Notes: a model not told the origin generated them from the letters alone. Shown: positions 45,059 through 54,055, counted from the stretch's first letter. The stretch: 64,000 bases of DNA from Plebeiibacterium sediminum (GCF_026013605.1 NZ_JAPDPJ010000003.1:62001-126000); one strand, 5' to 3'. Numbers and translations are program-made.

Positions 45059-45369
45059 TTCTATCTACAAAGAGACCTTTCAATAATAAATACAAGGAAT
45101 TCGTTTGACTTTTTGATTTCAATTAGTAGCGCTTATGCACCAAGTAAAAACAAACAGGTACATATAATCTGTCAGAAGAAAGAGCAAAGTTTGTATTTGA
45201 TTTTCTAATTAAGAATGAATAAGTAAGGATAGGTTTTCATATAAAGGATTAGGAAACAAATTACCAACAGGTAATGGTTGAAAATATGATAAAAGATTAT
45301 AAGTCAAAATATTAGAAAACTAATATTTTGATTAATTTGCAGAAAATATTAACTCAAGACCAAAAAACT
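45059..45369. other. Non-coding stretch with possible gene remnant
   Basis: About 310 bases without a gene. One frame from about 45155 to 45313 reads as protein-like pieces, NLSEERAKFVFDFLIKNE then RIGFHIKD then a Tyr/Lys-rich tail, broken by two stop codons in the same frame. It could be a decayed gene or chance in AT-rich DNA. No RNA gene is recognised. Confidence 0.3.
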
Positions 45370-45939
45370 ATGAAAACAAACCTTAATAACCTAATAACAC
45401 TATTTATTGTAATAACTGTTTTTATTGGCTGTGCCACTCAAAGAACAAGTACAATTGTTGGTGGCGAATACAATGAAGCAAAAAACGAAACAGATTATTT
45501 TGTATTCCCATATGGGTCAGTTAAAATTCCGGGTAAGTGGGAAAAGACCAAATATAACTCCAACAGTCGTCAACAGTATTTTCAAAATCAGGATTCTGTA
45601 TTAATAGCCATTGCATTAGGAAAAATTGATAAATATGAATTTAATATGGATGGAAAGAAGGTGGGGGCTGAGTTTGTGAAAGCATTTTACGAATGGGATT
45701 CCAAATACTTTATGGATACCTACGGATTAAAAAGACAAGTGTTGGAGCAGGATAGTACCAAAAACTTTATGATTTATCGGATTTTTGGACCAATAGAAGG
45801 TAGTAAATTGGATACTTATTTTCTTGTTGGTGAACATAAAGGATTTACAAGTAATTTCTCAATTTCTAACACTGATAAATGGAATGAAATTGAAAAAGTA
45901 TCCTTTTTAAAGAGCTTGTTTGTAACATGGAATGAATAA
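45370..45939 (+). CDS. Putative lipoprotein
   Basis: This 189-residue protein has a signal peptide with lipobox VFIGC (Cys21); start at ATG 45370, 14 codons after the first in-frame start-like ATT/ATG region, because the lipoprotein signal begins there. The mature part (TQRTSTIVGGEYNEAKNETDYFVFPYGSV, broken here to note the start only) continues with a beta-rich domain containing KIPGKWEKTKYNSNSRQQYFQN and a Trp-rich C-terminus, typical of small lipoproteins that test single-domain binding. I do not recognise the family. It lies directly before the convergent AraC-type regulator with 20 bases between the stops. Confidence 0.65.
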   Translation: MKTNLNNLITLFIVITVFIGCATQRTSTIVGGEYNEAKNETDYFVFPYGSVKIPGKWEKTKYNSNSRQQYFQNQDSVLIAIALGKIDKYEFNMDGKKVGAEFVKAFYEWDSKYFMDTYGLKRQVLEQDSTKNFMIYRIFGPIEGSKLDTYFLVGEHKGFTSNFSISNTDKWNEIEKVSFLKSLFVTWNE

Positions 45940-45959
45940 TAAAAAGAATGAGGGTTTCT

Positions 45960-48017
45960 TTAAAGCAGATTTTTTTCTTTTAGCACTTCTTCAATCTGAT
46001 TGTGATCTTTCCAAAAGTTCTTTTCTATTTTCTTCCAGACTTTATCAAAATCAGGATGTTTTTGAATTTCTTTTGATATAGGATCGAGTTTATAAAACAG
46101 AATAGTCCAATAGTGATAGTGCTCATATTCAGAGAACTTTTTCAAATACTCAATAGCTTTATTTAAATCACCTTCAATAATATAGCTTGCAGATAACATG
46201 ACGTCTTTGTAGATGGATTCGTCCTGAGAAGCTCTGGTTTTATATGTTTCAAATAATTCCCTGGCTCTTGCTGTGTCACCGTTTTTATCAAAAACATAAC
46301 TTATCTTGATATTCTCATACCAAAAAATATCCATTTGGTATTGAATGCGCTTATGTTCAAATTTTTTGTAATACTTATACGAGGATTTGTAATCGCCGAG
46401 CATATAGTATAATTTACCCACTTCCTGCAACACATCAAGTCTGGTCGTATCCATTTTATAAGTTTCCAGTAACAAGTCTTTGGTTTCATTCAAATCTTTA
46501 TGAATGCCGAAAAGAATATAAGCCTTTACGTAATAGGCCGAAATATTATCGGGGTTGTAATCCAGTGCTTTGTTGATGTATTTTAAAGCCTGATCTACAA
46601 ATGCATTTTGAATGAGAGAATTGCTAAGGTGTAAATAAAGTATGGATGTTGTTGCAGAATCATTTGCCGCAACATGAAGTCGTTCGCCTTTTAAAGCATA
46701 CTCAAGGTATTTTTGTGTGTCAGGTTGATAGGTAGTATAAAAATCAGATAAAAAGTTAATGATCCATGCCGAATTAGGACTGTATTTATGGGCTTTTTCA
46801 AAATGAGGCAAAGCTTTAGCATACTCGCCCGAATTCATATAAAAAAGACCTTTGGCTATTAAACTTTCCGGAATACCAGAGTTGTACAACATGGCTTTGT
46901 CGGCATATTCATTTAACTCCTTCAGGTGTTGTTTGTCAGTCTGGAAAACATCCATGTAATAATAAGCAATGGCAATATAGGCATATGCTTCAGCAAACTC
47001 AGAATCATGATCTATAGCTTTTTTAAACCATATGATGGATTCTTTTAAACCAGCACCGGTTTCGTTTCTTATATATTCTAATCCCTTTAGGTAATTATCA
47101 TAAGCTTCCATGTTATCGGTTGGTATGCGTTCTATACGTTGCTTTTCTTCGGGAGTAATTATAACCTGAACTTCGTTGGCAATGGTTTGGGCAATGTTAT
47201 TTTGGAGTTCAAATATATCTTTTACTTCTCGTTTATATTGTGCAGCCCATAAGTGTTTATCATTTTCGGCGTCAATAAGCTGAATATTTAATAATATTTT
47301 GTTCCCTACTTTTTGGCCACTTCCTTCAACAAAATAGCTAACGTTTAATTCGCGTGCTATTTCAGGTATTGTTTTTTTTGAATTCCTGTATTTCTCCACT
47401 GAAGTTCGGCTAATAACCCTCATGTTTTCAATTTTTTGAAAGTTATTTAAAATGGCCTCCATAAGTCCGTTGACAATATATACATTGCTCGAATCGTTAC
47501 TGTCATTAATAAATGGCAAAACAGCGATGGACTTTTCTTTTACAGGTTCCTTTTTCTGAAATGGATTAATAAGAAATAAAAGTGTCAGTATTATTAATCC
47601 TGCAAAAGTAATGGCTATAGTAGTGTAATTTAATTTAGGCTTTGGTTTTTCGATAGGTGTATTGCTAATATCCTGTTCTTTTTGCTTTGTAAATTCACCA
47701 GGCGAATAGCCATATTGTTCGCGAAAACATTTAATGAAGTAGGATGTACTTCCAAAACCAACTTCAAAACCAATTTCCGAAACAGTTAAACTACCTTCAT
47801 CTAATAGGTCAACAGCTTTTTGTAGCCTGACCCGGTTTATAAATTGACTTGCAGATAGATTACTTATTTTTTTGACTTTTCGGAGTAGATTAGATCGACT
47901 CATTCCAATATGATCAGCTAATTCCGCAACTCCAAATTGTGAATCGGCTATTTTATCCTCAATAATTTCTTTGAGTTTTATCAGAAAATCATCTTTAAAA
48001 AGAGAGTCGTTATCCAT
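45960..48017 (-). CDS. Membrane-anchored AraC-type regulator with TolB-like and TPR domains
   Basis: This 685-residue protein joins a cytosolic AraC-type HTH (about 15-112; QFGVAELADHIGMSRSNLLRKV and VSEIGFEVGFGSTSYFIKCFREQYGYSPGEF), a single membrane helix (131-150), a TolB-like nucleotide-cyclase-associated domain (163-290; KSIAVLPFINDSNDSSN, NVSYFVEGSGQKVGNKI) and TPR repeats to the end. Start at ATG 48017; the first 23 open codons lie inside the divergent promoter repeats. The arrangement is that of Bacteroidota one-component regulators sensing outside the membrane by the TPR part. The divergent ankyrin lipoprotein is the likely target. Ligand unknown. Confidence 0.88.
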   Translation of the reverse strand: MDNDSLFKDDFLIKLKEIIEDKIADSQFGVAELADHIGMSRSNLLRKVKKISNLSASQFINRVRLQKAVDLLDEGSLTVSEIGFEVGFGSTSYFIKCFREQYGYSPGEFTKQKEQDISNTPIEKPKPKLNYTTIAITFAGLIILTLLFLINPFQKKEPVKEKSIAVLPFINDSNDSSNVYIVNGLMEAILNNFQKIENMRVISRTSVEKYRNSKKTIPEIARELNVSYFVEGSGQKVGNKILLNIQLIDAENDKHLWAAQYKREVKDIFELQNNIAQTIANEVQVIITPEEKQRIERIPTDNMEAYDNYLKGLEYIRNETGAGLKESIIWFKKAIDHDSEFAEAYAYIAIAYYYMDVFQTDKQHLKELNEYADKAMLYNSGIPESLIAKGLFYMNSGEYAKALPHFEKAHKYSPNSAWIINFLSDFYTTYQPDTQKYLEYALKGERLHVAANDSATTSILYLHLSNSLIQNAFVDQALKYINKALDYNPDNISAYYVKAYILFGIHKDLNETKDLLLETYKMDTTRLDVLQEVGKLYYMLGDYKSSYKYYKKFEHKRIQYQMDIFWYENIKISYVFDKNGDTARARELFETYKTRASQDESIYKDVMLSASYIIEGDLNKAIEYLKKFSEYEHYHYWTILFYKLDPISKEIQKHPDFDKVWKKIEKNFWKDHNQIEEVLKEKNLL

Positions 48018-48060
48018 ATTAAAAAGTATTGATCGAAAGATAAAATATTTTGGTAAAAAT

Positions 48061-48170
48061 ACCGCATGCATGATGGTTTGCATCATAATTTATATGTATG
48101 CGTCATAGTTTTTATTGAGTGTTAAAACTTTATGCTATTGTCTGCATGATTGATTAACAGTGCGTCACAG
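48061..48170. promoter_or_regulatory. Divergent promoter region with five TGC-TSAT repeats
   Basis: The 8-bp motif TGCRTSAT occurs at 48067 (TGCATGAT), 48079 (TGCATCAT), 48099 (TGCGTCAT), 48143 (TGCATGAT) and, as TGCGTCAC, at 48161, with starts 12, 20, 44 and 18 bases apart. A palindrome TGATG-N5-CATCA lies at 48071-48085. These are plausible operator sites for the divergent AraC-type regulator, although no binding evidence exists. Confidence 0.55.
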
Positions 48171-48228
48171 CATTATAGAACTTTACAGTATCAGATTAAA
48201 CGTTCAAAATCAATTAAAAATTATAATT

Positions 48229-48828
48229 ATGAAAACAACAATTTTAATTACCGGAAAAGTTTTATTAATGATGTTAATCGCAAGCTCTTTATTAATGTCA
48301 TGTACATTTAATTCTACAAATAATCTGGATGCTGAAAATGTTACAAAGGTAGTGAAAGCTCCGGGCATCGATTTAAATACAGCTGCATATATGGGTAACC
48401 TTGCTGCGGTACAACAACATATTAAGGCAGGTACTAATTTGAATACTAAAGAACCTTTAGGAGGGTCTACACCACTATTAACTGCTTGTGTTTTTGGAAA
48501 AACAGAAATAGCAAAAGCACTCATTAATGCCGGAGCAGATCTTGACATGGTTAATAATGATGGCTCAACACCTTTGCATGTGGCTGCATTTTTTTGTCAC
48601 ACAGAAATTGTACAATCATTAATAGCAAATGGTGCCAATATTAATGCGCTAAATGGTCAGGGAGCAACTGCACTGCAGTCTGTAGCCGGTCCTTTTAGCG
48701 AAGTAAAACCTGTTTACGACTTTCTGCTTCAGCAACTGGGTTCGTTAGGTTTAAAACTGGACTACGAACAGATTGAAGCAACCAGACCTGTTATTGCGCA
48801 AATGTTGCAAAATAGTAGTGTAGAGTAG
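48229..48828 (+). CDS. Ankyrin-repeat lipoprotein
   Basis: This 199-residue protein has a signal peptide with lipobox LLMSC (Cys25), start at ATG 48229 after a 23-codon open extension that overlaps the operator repeats. Ankyrin units are visible as NTAAYMGNLAAVQQHIKAGTN, GSTPLLTACVFGKTEIAKAL and GSTPLHVAAFFCHTEIVQSL, with a fourth reaching about GATALQSVAG. It is likely held in the outer membrane or periplasmic leaflet. It is divergent from the AraC-type regulator and 94 bases upstream of the acyltransferase gene, so it may be co-transcribed with it. Function unknown. Confidence 0.85.
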   Translation: MKTTILITGKVLLMMLIASSLLMSCTFNSTNNLDAENVTKVVKAPGIDLNTAAYMGNLAAVQQHIKAGTNLNTKEPLGGSTPLLTACVFGKTEIAKALINAGADLDMVNNDGSTPLHVAAFFCHTEIVQSLIANGANINALNGQGATALQSVAGPFSEVKPVYDFLLQQLGSLGLKLDYEQIEATRPVIAQMLQNSSVE

Positions 48829-48921
48829 TTTTTATGGTTGATGTGCGGTTGTATATATTTTACAAAGTATGATCAATTTACATATCAACCATTCATCTTG
48901 TTCACTTTTAAATTTACAATA

Positions 48922-49965
48922 ATGGAAACTCAATACAGAAGATACGATATAGATTGGTTAAGAGTAATTGCTATTGGTTTACTGCTTATTTATCATATAG
49001 CCATTGTTTTTCAACCCTGGGGAATGTTTATTGGTTTTATCCAAAGTCCTGAACCTATTGAGGGATTATGGAAGCCTATGACTATGCTTAATATTTGGAG
49101 AATTCCATTGCTGTTTTTTGTTTCCGGAATGGGCGTATTTTTTGCCATGCGAAAACGAAATATAAAAGAATTGTTGTGGGAAAGAACAAGGCGTATTTTG
49201 GTTCCTCTTATTTTTGGTGCTGTGGCAATAGTGCCCATACATATATTTATCTGGCAAAAGTTTTATTTGCAGGATTTTAGATATATGCCAGGCAGAGGTC
49301 ATTTATGGTTTTTAATGAATATTTTTATTTATGTACTGGTATTATCACCCTTGTTTTCTGTTTTGCAAAAGAATGCGAAAAATAGCTTGAAAAAGATGCT
49401 ATCCAAAGTATTAGGTAATCCGTTTGGATTACTTTTAATAGCAGGGCCATTTATGCTCGAAACAATATTGATAAAGCCAAATCCCTATGAATTGTATGCA
49501 ATGACCTGGCATGGTTTTGCGCTAGGTTTCCTTTCTTTCTTTTTTGGGTATTGCTTTGTTATGGTGGGTGATATATTTTGGAAAACGATTTATAAGTATA
49601 GGTTTGTCAATTTATTGATAGCCCTATTTCTTTATGGGATGCGATTATATGTTTTTAATCTCAAAGCTCCGGGTTATCTGATGGCGCTGGAATCTATTAT
49701 CTGGATATATGCGATTTTAGCTTTTGCTTATAAATACTTGAACAAGCCAGGTAAAATATTAACTTATTTGAGCAAAGGAGCCTATCCGGTTTATATTTTA
49801 CATATGATATTTTTATACCTGGGATCTTTAATTATACTTCCTTTGGCATTGAATGTGTTTGTTAAGTTGCTAACTATTATTGTATTTAGTTTTACAGGTT
49901 GTTTTGCCAGCTATGAATTAATCAGAAGAACTAAAATACTTCGCCCTCTTTTCGGACTTAAATAG
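48922..49965 (+). CDS. Acyltransferase family 3 (MdoC/OpgC-like) membrane protein
   Basis: This 347-residue inner-membrane protein has about ten hydrophobic helices and the N-terminal signature RYDIDWLRVIAIGLLLIYH of acyltransferase family 3, which move acyl groups to sugars or other glycans. Other family points are WRIPLLFFVSGMGVFFAMRKR and PGRGHLWFLMNIF. Start at ATG 48922; earlier open codons read as a poor leader. The acceptor is unknown; related enzymes succinylate membrane glucans. It lies after the ankyrin lipoprotein and before a repeat island. Confidence 0.88.
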   Translation: METQYRRYDIDWLRVIAIGLLLIYHIAIVFQPWGMFIGFIQSPEPIEGLWKPMTMLNIWRIPLLFFVSGMGVFFAMRKRNIKELLWERTRRILVPLIFGAVAIVPIHIFIWQKFYLQDFRYMPGRGHLWFLMNIFIYVLVLSPLFSVLQKNAKNSLKKMLSKVLGNPFGLLLIAGPFMLETILIKPNPYELYAMTWHGFALGFLSFFFGYCFVMVGDIFWKTIYKYRFVNLLIALFLYGMRLYVFNLKAPGYLMALESIIWIYAILAFAYKYLNKPGKILTYLSKGAYPVYILHMIFLYLGSLIILPLALNVFVKLLTIIVFSFTGCFASYELIRRTKILRPLFGLK

Positions 49966-50040
49966 AAACAGGAGAAGAAGTAAGTAAATATTAAACCTAA
50001 ATATATGTTTTGGGAGTCTGCTAGGATATGGCTTGGGGTC

Positions 50041-50140
50041 GCGTTCGGGTCACGTTCGGGTGGCATAGGGTTCTGTTCGGGTTGTGTTCGGATAGGCGTA
50101 GGATTATAGCACCCGAACACATGGCAAACATGTTTTGCAA
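50041..50140. repeat. GTTCGGGT repeat island with hairpins
   Basis: GTTCGGGT occurs directly at 50043, 50054 and 50075 and as GTTCGGAT at 50086, with an inverted copy ACCCGAAC at 50111. GTGTTCGGAT (50084-50093) and ACCCGAACAC (50111-50120) can pair as a hairpin, and GGCAAACATGTTTTGC (50124-50139) is a near-palindrome. The stretch is much richer in G and C than the surrounding DNA. Confidence 0.65.
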
Positions 50141-50216
50141 GCAAATCAACAATGCCTCAAGGTTGAATGCAGCTTAATACCTACCTGACTGCAATAGAGG
50201 TTTCTTATTTTGATAG

Positions 50217-50897
50217 TTAATTCAGCTTCAATGTAGAAATCATTTCAGAAAAGGTTTCAAACAAAGGAGCCTCCAGTTGCATTGTTTCGTTGGTATAAGG
50301 ATGCTTAATCTTAATTTTTTGAGCATGTAAAAGCATGGTTGTCATATTCCATTGCTCCTTAAATAACCTGTTTTGTTTGTTACATCCATGCGGACGATCA
50401 CCAATAATCGGGTAGCGTAGATGGTTTAAGTGTTTACGTATTTGGTGCATTCTACCGGTTTTGGGGTAAGCCTCAATCAGTGAATAACGAGATGTTGGAA
50501 ACTTTCCAAAAGGAATATCAAGCTCGGTTCTTTTTAGTGTTTTAAAAGAAGTAAAAGCATCTTGTGTTTTACCTTTGTCGTTAGTCAAAGGATGATCCAC
50601 TTCAATTTCATCAGGGAAATATCCTCTTACAATAGCTAAATATGTTTTTTGAGTTTCGATGTTTTCAAGATGAGATTGAATCTTTTGAGCAGCCTCACTA
50701 CTTAAACCAAATAATAATAAACCCGATGTTTTACGGTCGATACGATGAACCGGAAATACCTTTTGCTGAAGTTGGTCCCGGAGCATTTGCATGGCAAATT
50801 CTTCTGCATCAGCAGCTATAGGACTTCTATGAACCAATAAACCATGAGGCTTATTAATTACAACCATAAATTCATCTTGATATATTATTTGTAGCAT
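50217..50897 (-). CDS. truC: RluA-family pseudouridine synthase, TruC-like
   Basis: This 226-residue enzyme isomerises uridine to pseudouridine in RNA. HRIDRKTSGLL (51-61) carries the catalytic Asp54. The N-terminus LQIIYQDEFMVVINKPHGLLVHRSPIA and the lack of an S4 domain resemble TruC, which modifies U65 of tRNA, rather than RluC/D. RYPIIGDRPHGCNKQNRLF fits the TruC family too. The name is by similarity only; a different tRNA or rRNA target is possible. Confidence 0.85.
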   Translation of the reverse strand: MLQIIYQDEFMVVINKPHGLLVHRSPIAADAEEFAMQMLRDQLQQKVFPVHRIDRKTSGLLLFGLSSEAAQKIQSHLENIETQKTYLAIVRGYFPDEIEVDHPLTNDKGKTQDAFTSFKTLKRTELDIPFGKFPTSRYSLIEAYPKTGRMHQIRKHLNHLRYPIIGDRPHGCNKQNRLFKEQWNMTTMLLHAQKIKIKHPYTNETMQLEAPLFETFSEMISTLKLN

Positions 50898-51084
50898 TGG
50901 GCTTATGACTATATTTTGTAATCAGGCCGCAAAGATAGAAACTTTACAATCAAGATGAATTTGTAATTACTCTTTATGCTAATTGTTGTAACAATAGATT
51001 GTTTAGATTTTTTAAAATATCGATAATTAGCAAGTTGCTAATAGATAATCTAAATTACTAACCTGTTGAATTTAAGTATCGTGT

Positions 51085-51125
51085 AAATCTGTCTTTTGTC
51101 TCCAATCTAACGATCTATGGTGTAA
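51085..51125. repeat. Short ATCTAA-type repeat at the 3' end of the desaturase gene
   Basis: AATCTGTCTTTTGTCTCCAATCTAACGATCTATGG-like words (each unit within 20 bases) overlap the desaturase stop and resemble the repeat at 20.82 and 30.82 kb. Low confidence because it overlaps coding sequence. Confidence 0.3.
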
Positions 51126-52126
51126 GCAATCTCTTTAAAATGAACTAGGCGCTGTCTTTTTTCATCCCATAAATGTAATTTCAATGACTTTAATGCAGAA
51201 AAAAATGTAATGGGTTTTATCTTTTGAAAAAGCTCATTCTCTTTATGGCATTTTGGTAAATTATAAAATGGAATAATTGGCGATAGATGATGTATATGAT
51301 GGAACCCTATGTTTCCGGTAAACCATTGTAATAAAATGGGTAATTTAAAATATGAAGAACCCTCCAGTGCCATAGTTTTGTAATCCCAGTTTGTTGCTTT
51401 AGTCCATACTACACCTTCAAACTGGTGCTGTACATAAAACAACCAGACACCATGACTGGTAGCAATATATAAAACAGGTAACTGAATCAATAAATAGGTT
51501 TTCCATCCCAGCAACCAAATTAAACTACCAACAAGAACTGCCAATGCCAGATTGGTAAGATGAACATATTTCTTAATCTTTTTGGGTAAACGTTTAACGG
51601 TAAATCGGCTTTGTAATCCAAAATGTAAAAGAGGAGCAAGGCCAAATAAAAATATTGGGTGTCGGTAAATACGATATCTAATTCTTTTCCATTTCGATAG
51701 ATTTAGATATTCAGTAACCGTTAAGGTTTTTACGTCGCCAATGCCACGTTCATCTAAATTTCCAACAGTATTATGGTGTATTAAATGATCGTTTTGCCAC
51801 CTGTGAAAAGGAGTAAAGGCAAATAGTCCTAAAAATACACCCACATATTTATTGTACTTCCTCTTTTTAAAATAGGCTCCATGTACACAGTCATGAAAAA
51901 TGATAAAAATTCTGATTAAAAAACCAGCAGCAAATACAGAAAGCAATAAAGTTAGCCAATAAGATACTTCAATGCTTTTTACCATCAGAAACCATAAAAC
52001 TACATAAGGAATAAAAGAGTTTATGATTTGCCAAACGCTCTTTGATATGGATGGTTTGTTGTACTTCGAAATAATTTCGATCCAGTTAGGTAGTTTAGAA
52101 TTGTTTTTTTTCTGTTCTTGTTCCAT
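51107..52126 (-). CDS. Membrane fatty acid desaturase
   Basis: This 339-residue integral membrane di-iron enzyme introduces a double bond into fatty acyl chains. The three histidine boxes are HDCVH (78-82), HLIHH (114-118) and HHIHH (276-280), the omega-6/delta-12 type layout. Four or more hydrophobic segments surround them. It probably adjusts membrane fluidity; regiospecificity is not predictable. No ferredoxin gene is adjacent. It is a single-gene unit with no visible terminator. Confidence 0.93.
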   Translation of the reverse strand: MEQEQKKNNSKLPNWIEIISKYNKPSISKSVWQIINSFIPYVVLWFLMVKSIEVSYWLTLLLSVFAAGFLIRIFIIFHDCVHGAYFKKRKYNKYVGVFLGLFAFTPFHRWQNDHLIHHNTVGNLDERGIGDVKTLTVTEYLNLSKWKRIRYRIYRHPIFLFGLAPLLHFGLQSRFTVKRLPKKIKKYVHLTNLALAVLVGSLIWLLGWKTYLLIQLPVLYIATSHGVWLFYVQHQFEGVVWTKATNWDYKTMALEGSSYFKLPILLQWFTGNIGFHHIHHLSPIIPFYNLPKCHKENELFQKIKPITFFSALKSLKLHLWDEKRQRLVHFKEIAYTIDR

Positions 52127-52390
52127 CTTAAAATTTTGTCTCAGTTTTTACAGTGCAATAAATAAAGGTCTTTATGTCTGAATAGAAAGACGATTTGTTA
52201 ATGCTTCTTAAAGTAATGTACCTGTATAAACATTATTTGATGCTACTTGTTTAACCTTGATGTTAATTTTTAAACCGTTATCAGAAAAAATAGGCGGCGT
52301 TTTAGGAAGGGTATTTGTGTAATGTGAAGTAAATTAGGTTGATGTGAGTTTTGTATAGAGCGAAAATAAGCATCCGGATGTGTGAAAATT

Positions 52391-52600
52391 TTATAGATAT
52401 ACCGTTTCAATCTCTCGTCCGGAACAACCTTTTTTTCGAACTCTGGCTTTTAATTTGTCGCCCATAGTTAAATTTGGAACCTGAACAATATGAGCTTCTA
52501 CAGCTCTTAGTTCTCCTTTATGGTTTTGGAATACCATAAATTTCTTTTCTTCAAGCCAACTTTCTTTTAAAAATGTAAGTTCCTCTAATTCTGTCTTCAT
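52391..52600 (-). CDS. Small conserved-looking protein, OB-like
   Basis: I do not recognise this 69-residue protein. Start at ATG 52600 (MKTELEELTFLKESWLEEKKFMVFQ); the longer frame has a basic N-terminal extension with little sequence conservation. The second half, GELRAVEAHIVQVPNLTMGDKLKARVRKKGCSGREIETVYL broken into pieces, reads like a small beta-barrel (OB/S1-like) nucleic acid binding fold. Positive charge near the C-terminus fits RNA or DNA binding. It is isolated between the desaturase and M24 genes. Confidence 0.55.
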   Translation of the reverse strand: MKTELEELTFLKESWLEEKKFMVFQNHKGELRAVEAHIVQVPNLTMGDKLKARVRKKGCSGREIETVYL

Positions 52601-52835
52601 CCTTATATTGTGTTTACAAGCCTGTTTACATAAATTGAACCATTTTTTAATGAGTAGATTCAAGTCGTTTGTAGATAGTTAATTAAAGTAATAGTATTGC
52701 AGTAAAGTTCTACTTAAATGTAGTTTTTCATCCTTACAAATAACAAAAGAGTTATTTGTTGCAGGTTAAATCTGCTAAATCCCTGCTTTTAATAAAGTTT
52801 AATACAAAAAACGAATACGTTTTATCTCAAAACTA

Positions 52836-52843
52836 TAATTTTG
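52836..52843 (+). promoter_or_regulatory. -7-like box of the M24 peptidase gene
   Basis: TAATTTTG matches TAnnTTTG exactly and lies 18 bases before the ATG. The -33 region is weak. Confidence 0.45.
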
Positions 52844-52861
52844 AGGCTAAAATTTTAAAAT

Positions 52862-54055
52862 ATGACTGATATAATACCAGCTTCAGAGTTGAAGGTGAGA
52901 ATGAATCGTTTTTGTCAAATTATGGATCAGCAACATCCGGAATGGGAAATGGCTGTTGTTTTTAGCAAAATTAATATGCTGTATTTCGCTGGTTCTATGG
53001 CAGATGGTGTGTTGATTATTGAAAGAGGTAAAGATGCGATTCTTTGGGCTCGAAAAAGTTATGAAAGAACCTCTAAAGAATCTGAATTTGAAGATATCAG
53101 ACAAATAGGAAGTTTTAGGGATGCTGCTGAAAATTATGCTACACTACCTAAAAATGTTTATTTAGAGACTGAATTTGTTCCGTTGGCGGCCTATCATCGA
53201 TTTCAGAAGCATTTTCCGTTTGAATCTTATAAATCACTAGATTTTCAAATTGCACAAACTCGTTCGGTAAAGAGCAACTGGGAGGTGAAGCATATTGAAG
53301 AGGCAGGAGCTATACACCGCAGGGTTTTGGAAGATATTGTACCAACCATGCTTAGAGAGGGTATGACTGAAACAGATTTGGCTGCTGAATTGTATCAGGT
53401 AATGGTTAAAGAAGGGCATCATGGTACGGCTCGTTTTGGAATGCATGACACCGAAATTGTAGTAGCACAACTAGGCTTTGGAGATAGTTCATTATATCCT
53501 ACAAATTTTGATGGACCGGGAGGTAACAGAGGTTTAAATGCAGCAGTACCAAGTTTGGGAAATCGCAAGCGTAAATTGAAAAAGGGGGATTTGGTTTTTG
53601 TGGATATGGGTCTGGGAGTAAATGGGTATCACTCAGATAAAACCATGACTTATATGTTTGGTGAATCGTTGCCGCAGGAAGTGATTGAAATACATAAGCA
53701 ATGTGTTAATATTCAGGACAAGGTGGCTGAGATGTTAAAGCCGGGAAACATTCCTGAAGTAATTTATGAGTCCATTATGGAAGACTTAAGTCCGGAGTTC
53801 CAAAAGAATTTTATGGGCTTTGGAAATCGCCAGGTAAAATTCATTGGTCATGGAATTGGTTTAACCGTGGATGAAATGCCTGTTTTGGCCAAGGGATTTA
53901 AAGATCCATTGGTTGAAAATATGGTGTTTGCAGTAGAGCCGAAAAAAGGCATTGAAGGTATTGGAATGGTAGGTATTGAAAATACTTTTTTAGTAACTCC
54001 GGAAGGTGGTCGTTCTTTAACAGGGACCAATCCCGGGTTAATATTTGTGAAGTAG
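52862..54055 (+). CDS. M24 family metallopeptidase (Xaa-Pro dipeptidase-like)
   Basis: This 397-residue cytosolic peptidase removes N-terminal residues next to proline. The creatinase/aminopeptidase P fold is complete: N-terminal domain (1-150) then the pita-bread catalytic domain. The metal ligands are Asp248 (FVDMG), Asp259 (SDKTMTY), His330 (GHGIG), Glu359 (AVEPKKG) and Glu373 (GIENT). It is therefore likely active. It precedes the ribosomal protein operon with a 126-base gap. Confidence 0.93.
   Translation: MTDIIPASELKVRMNRFCQIMDQQHPEWEMAVVFSKINMLYFAGSMADGVLIIERGKDAILWARKSYERTSKESEFEDIRQIGSFRDAAENYATLPKNVYLETEFVPLAAYHRFQKHFPFESYKSLDFQIAQTRSVKSNWEVKHIEEAGAIHRRVLEDIVPTMLREGMTETDLAAELYQVMVKEGHHGTARFGMHDTEIVVAQLGFGDSSLYPTNFDGPGGNRGLNAAVPSLGNRKRKLKKGDLVFVDMGLGVNGYHSDKTMTYMFGESLPQEVIEIHKQCVNIQDKVAEMLKPGNIPEVIYESIMEDLSPEFQKNFMGFGNRQVKFIGHGIGLTVDEMPVLAKGFKDPLVENMVFAVEPKKGIEGIGMVGIENTFLVTPEGGRSLTGTNPGLIFVK

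Noticed and set aside
49911-50144. Minus-strand open frame of 77 codons across the GTTCGGGT repeats
   Set aside because: Its Pro/Glu/Asn-rich text (PTPIRTQPEQNPMPPERDP) comes from the repeat words and it overlaps the acyltransferase end; no domain or start context.
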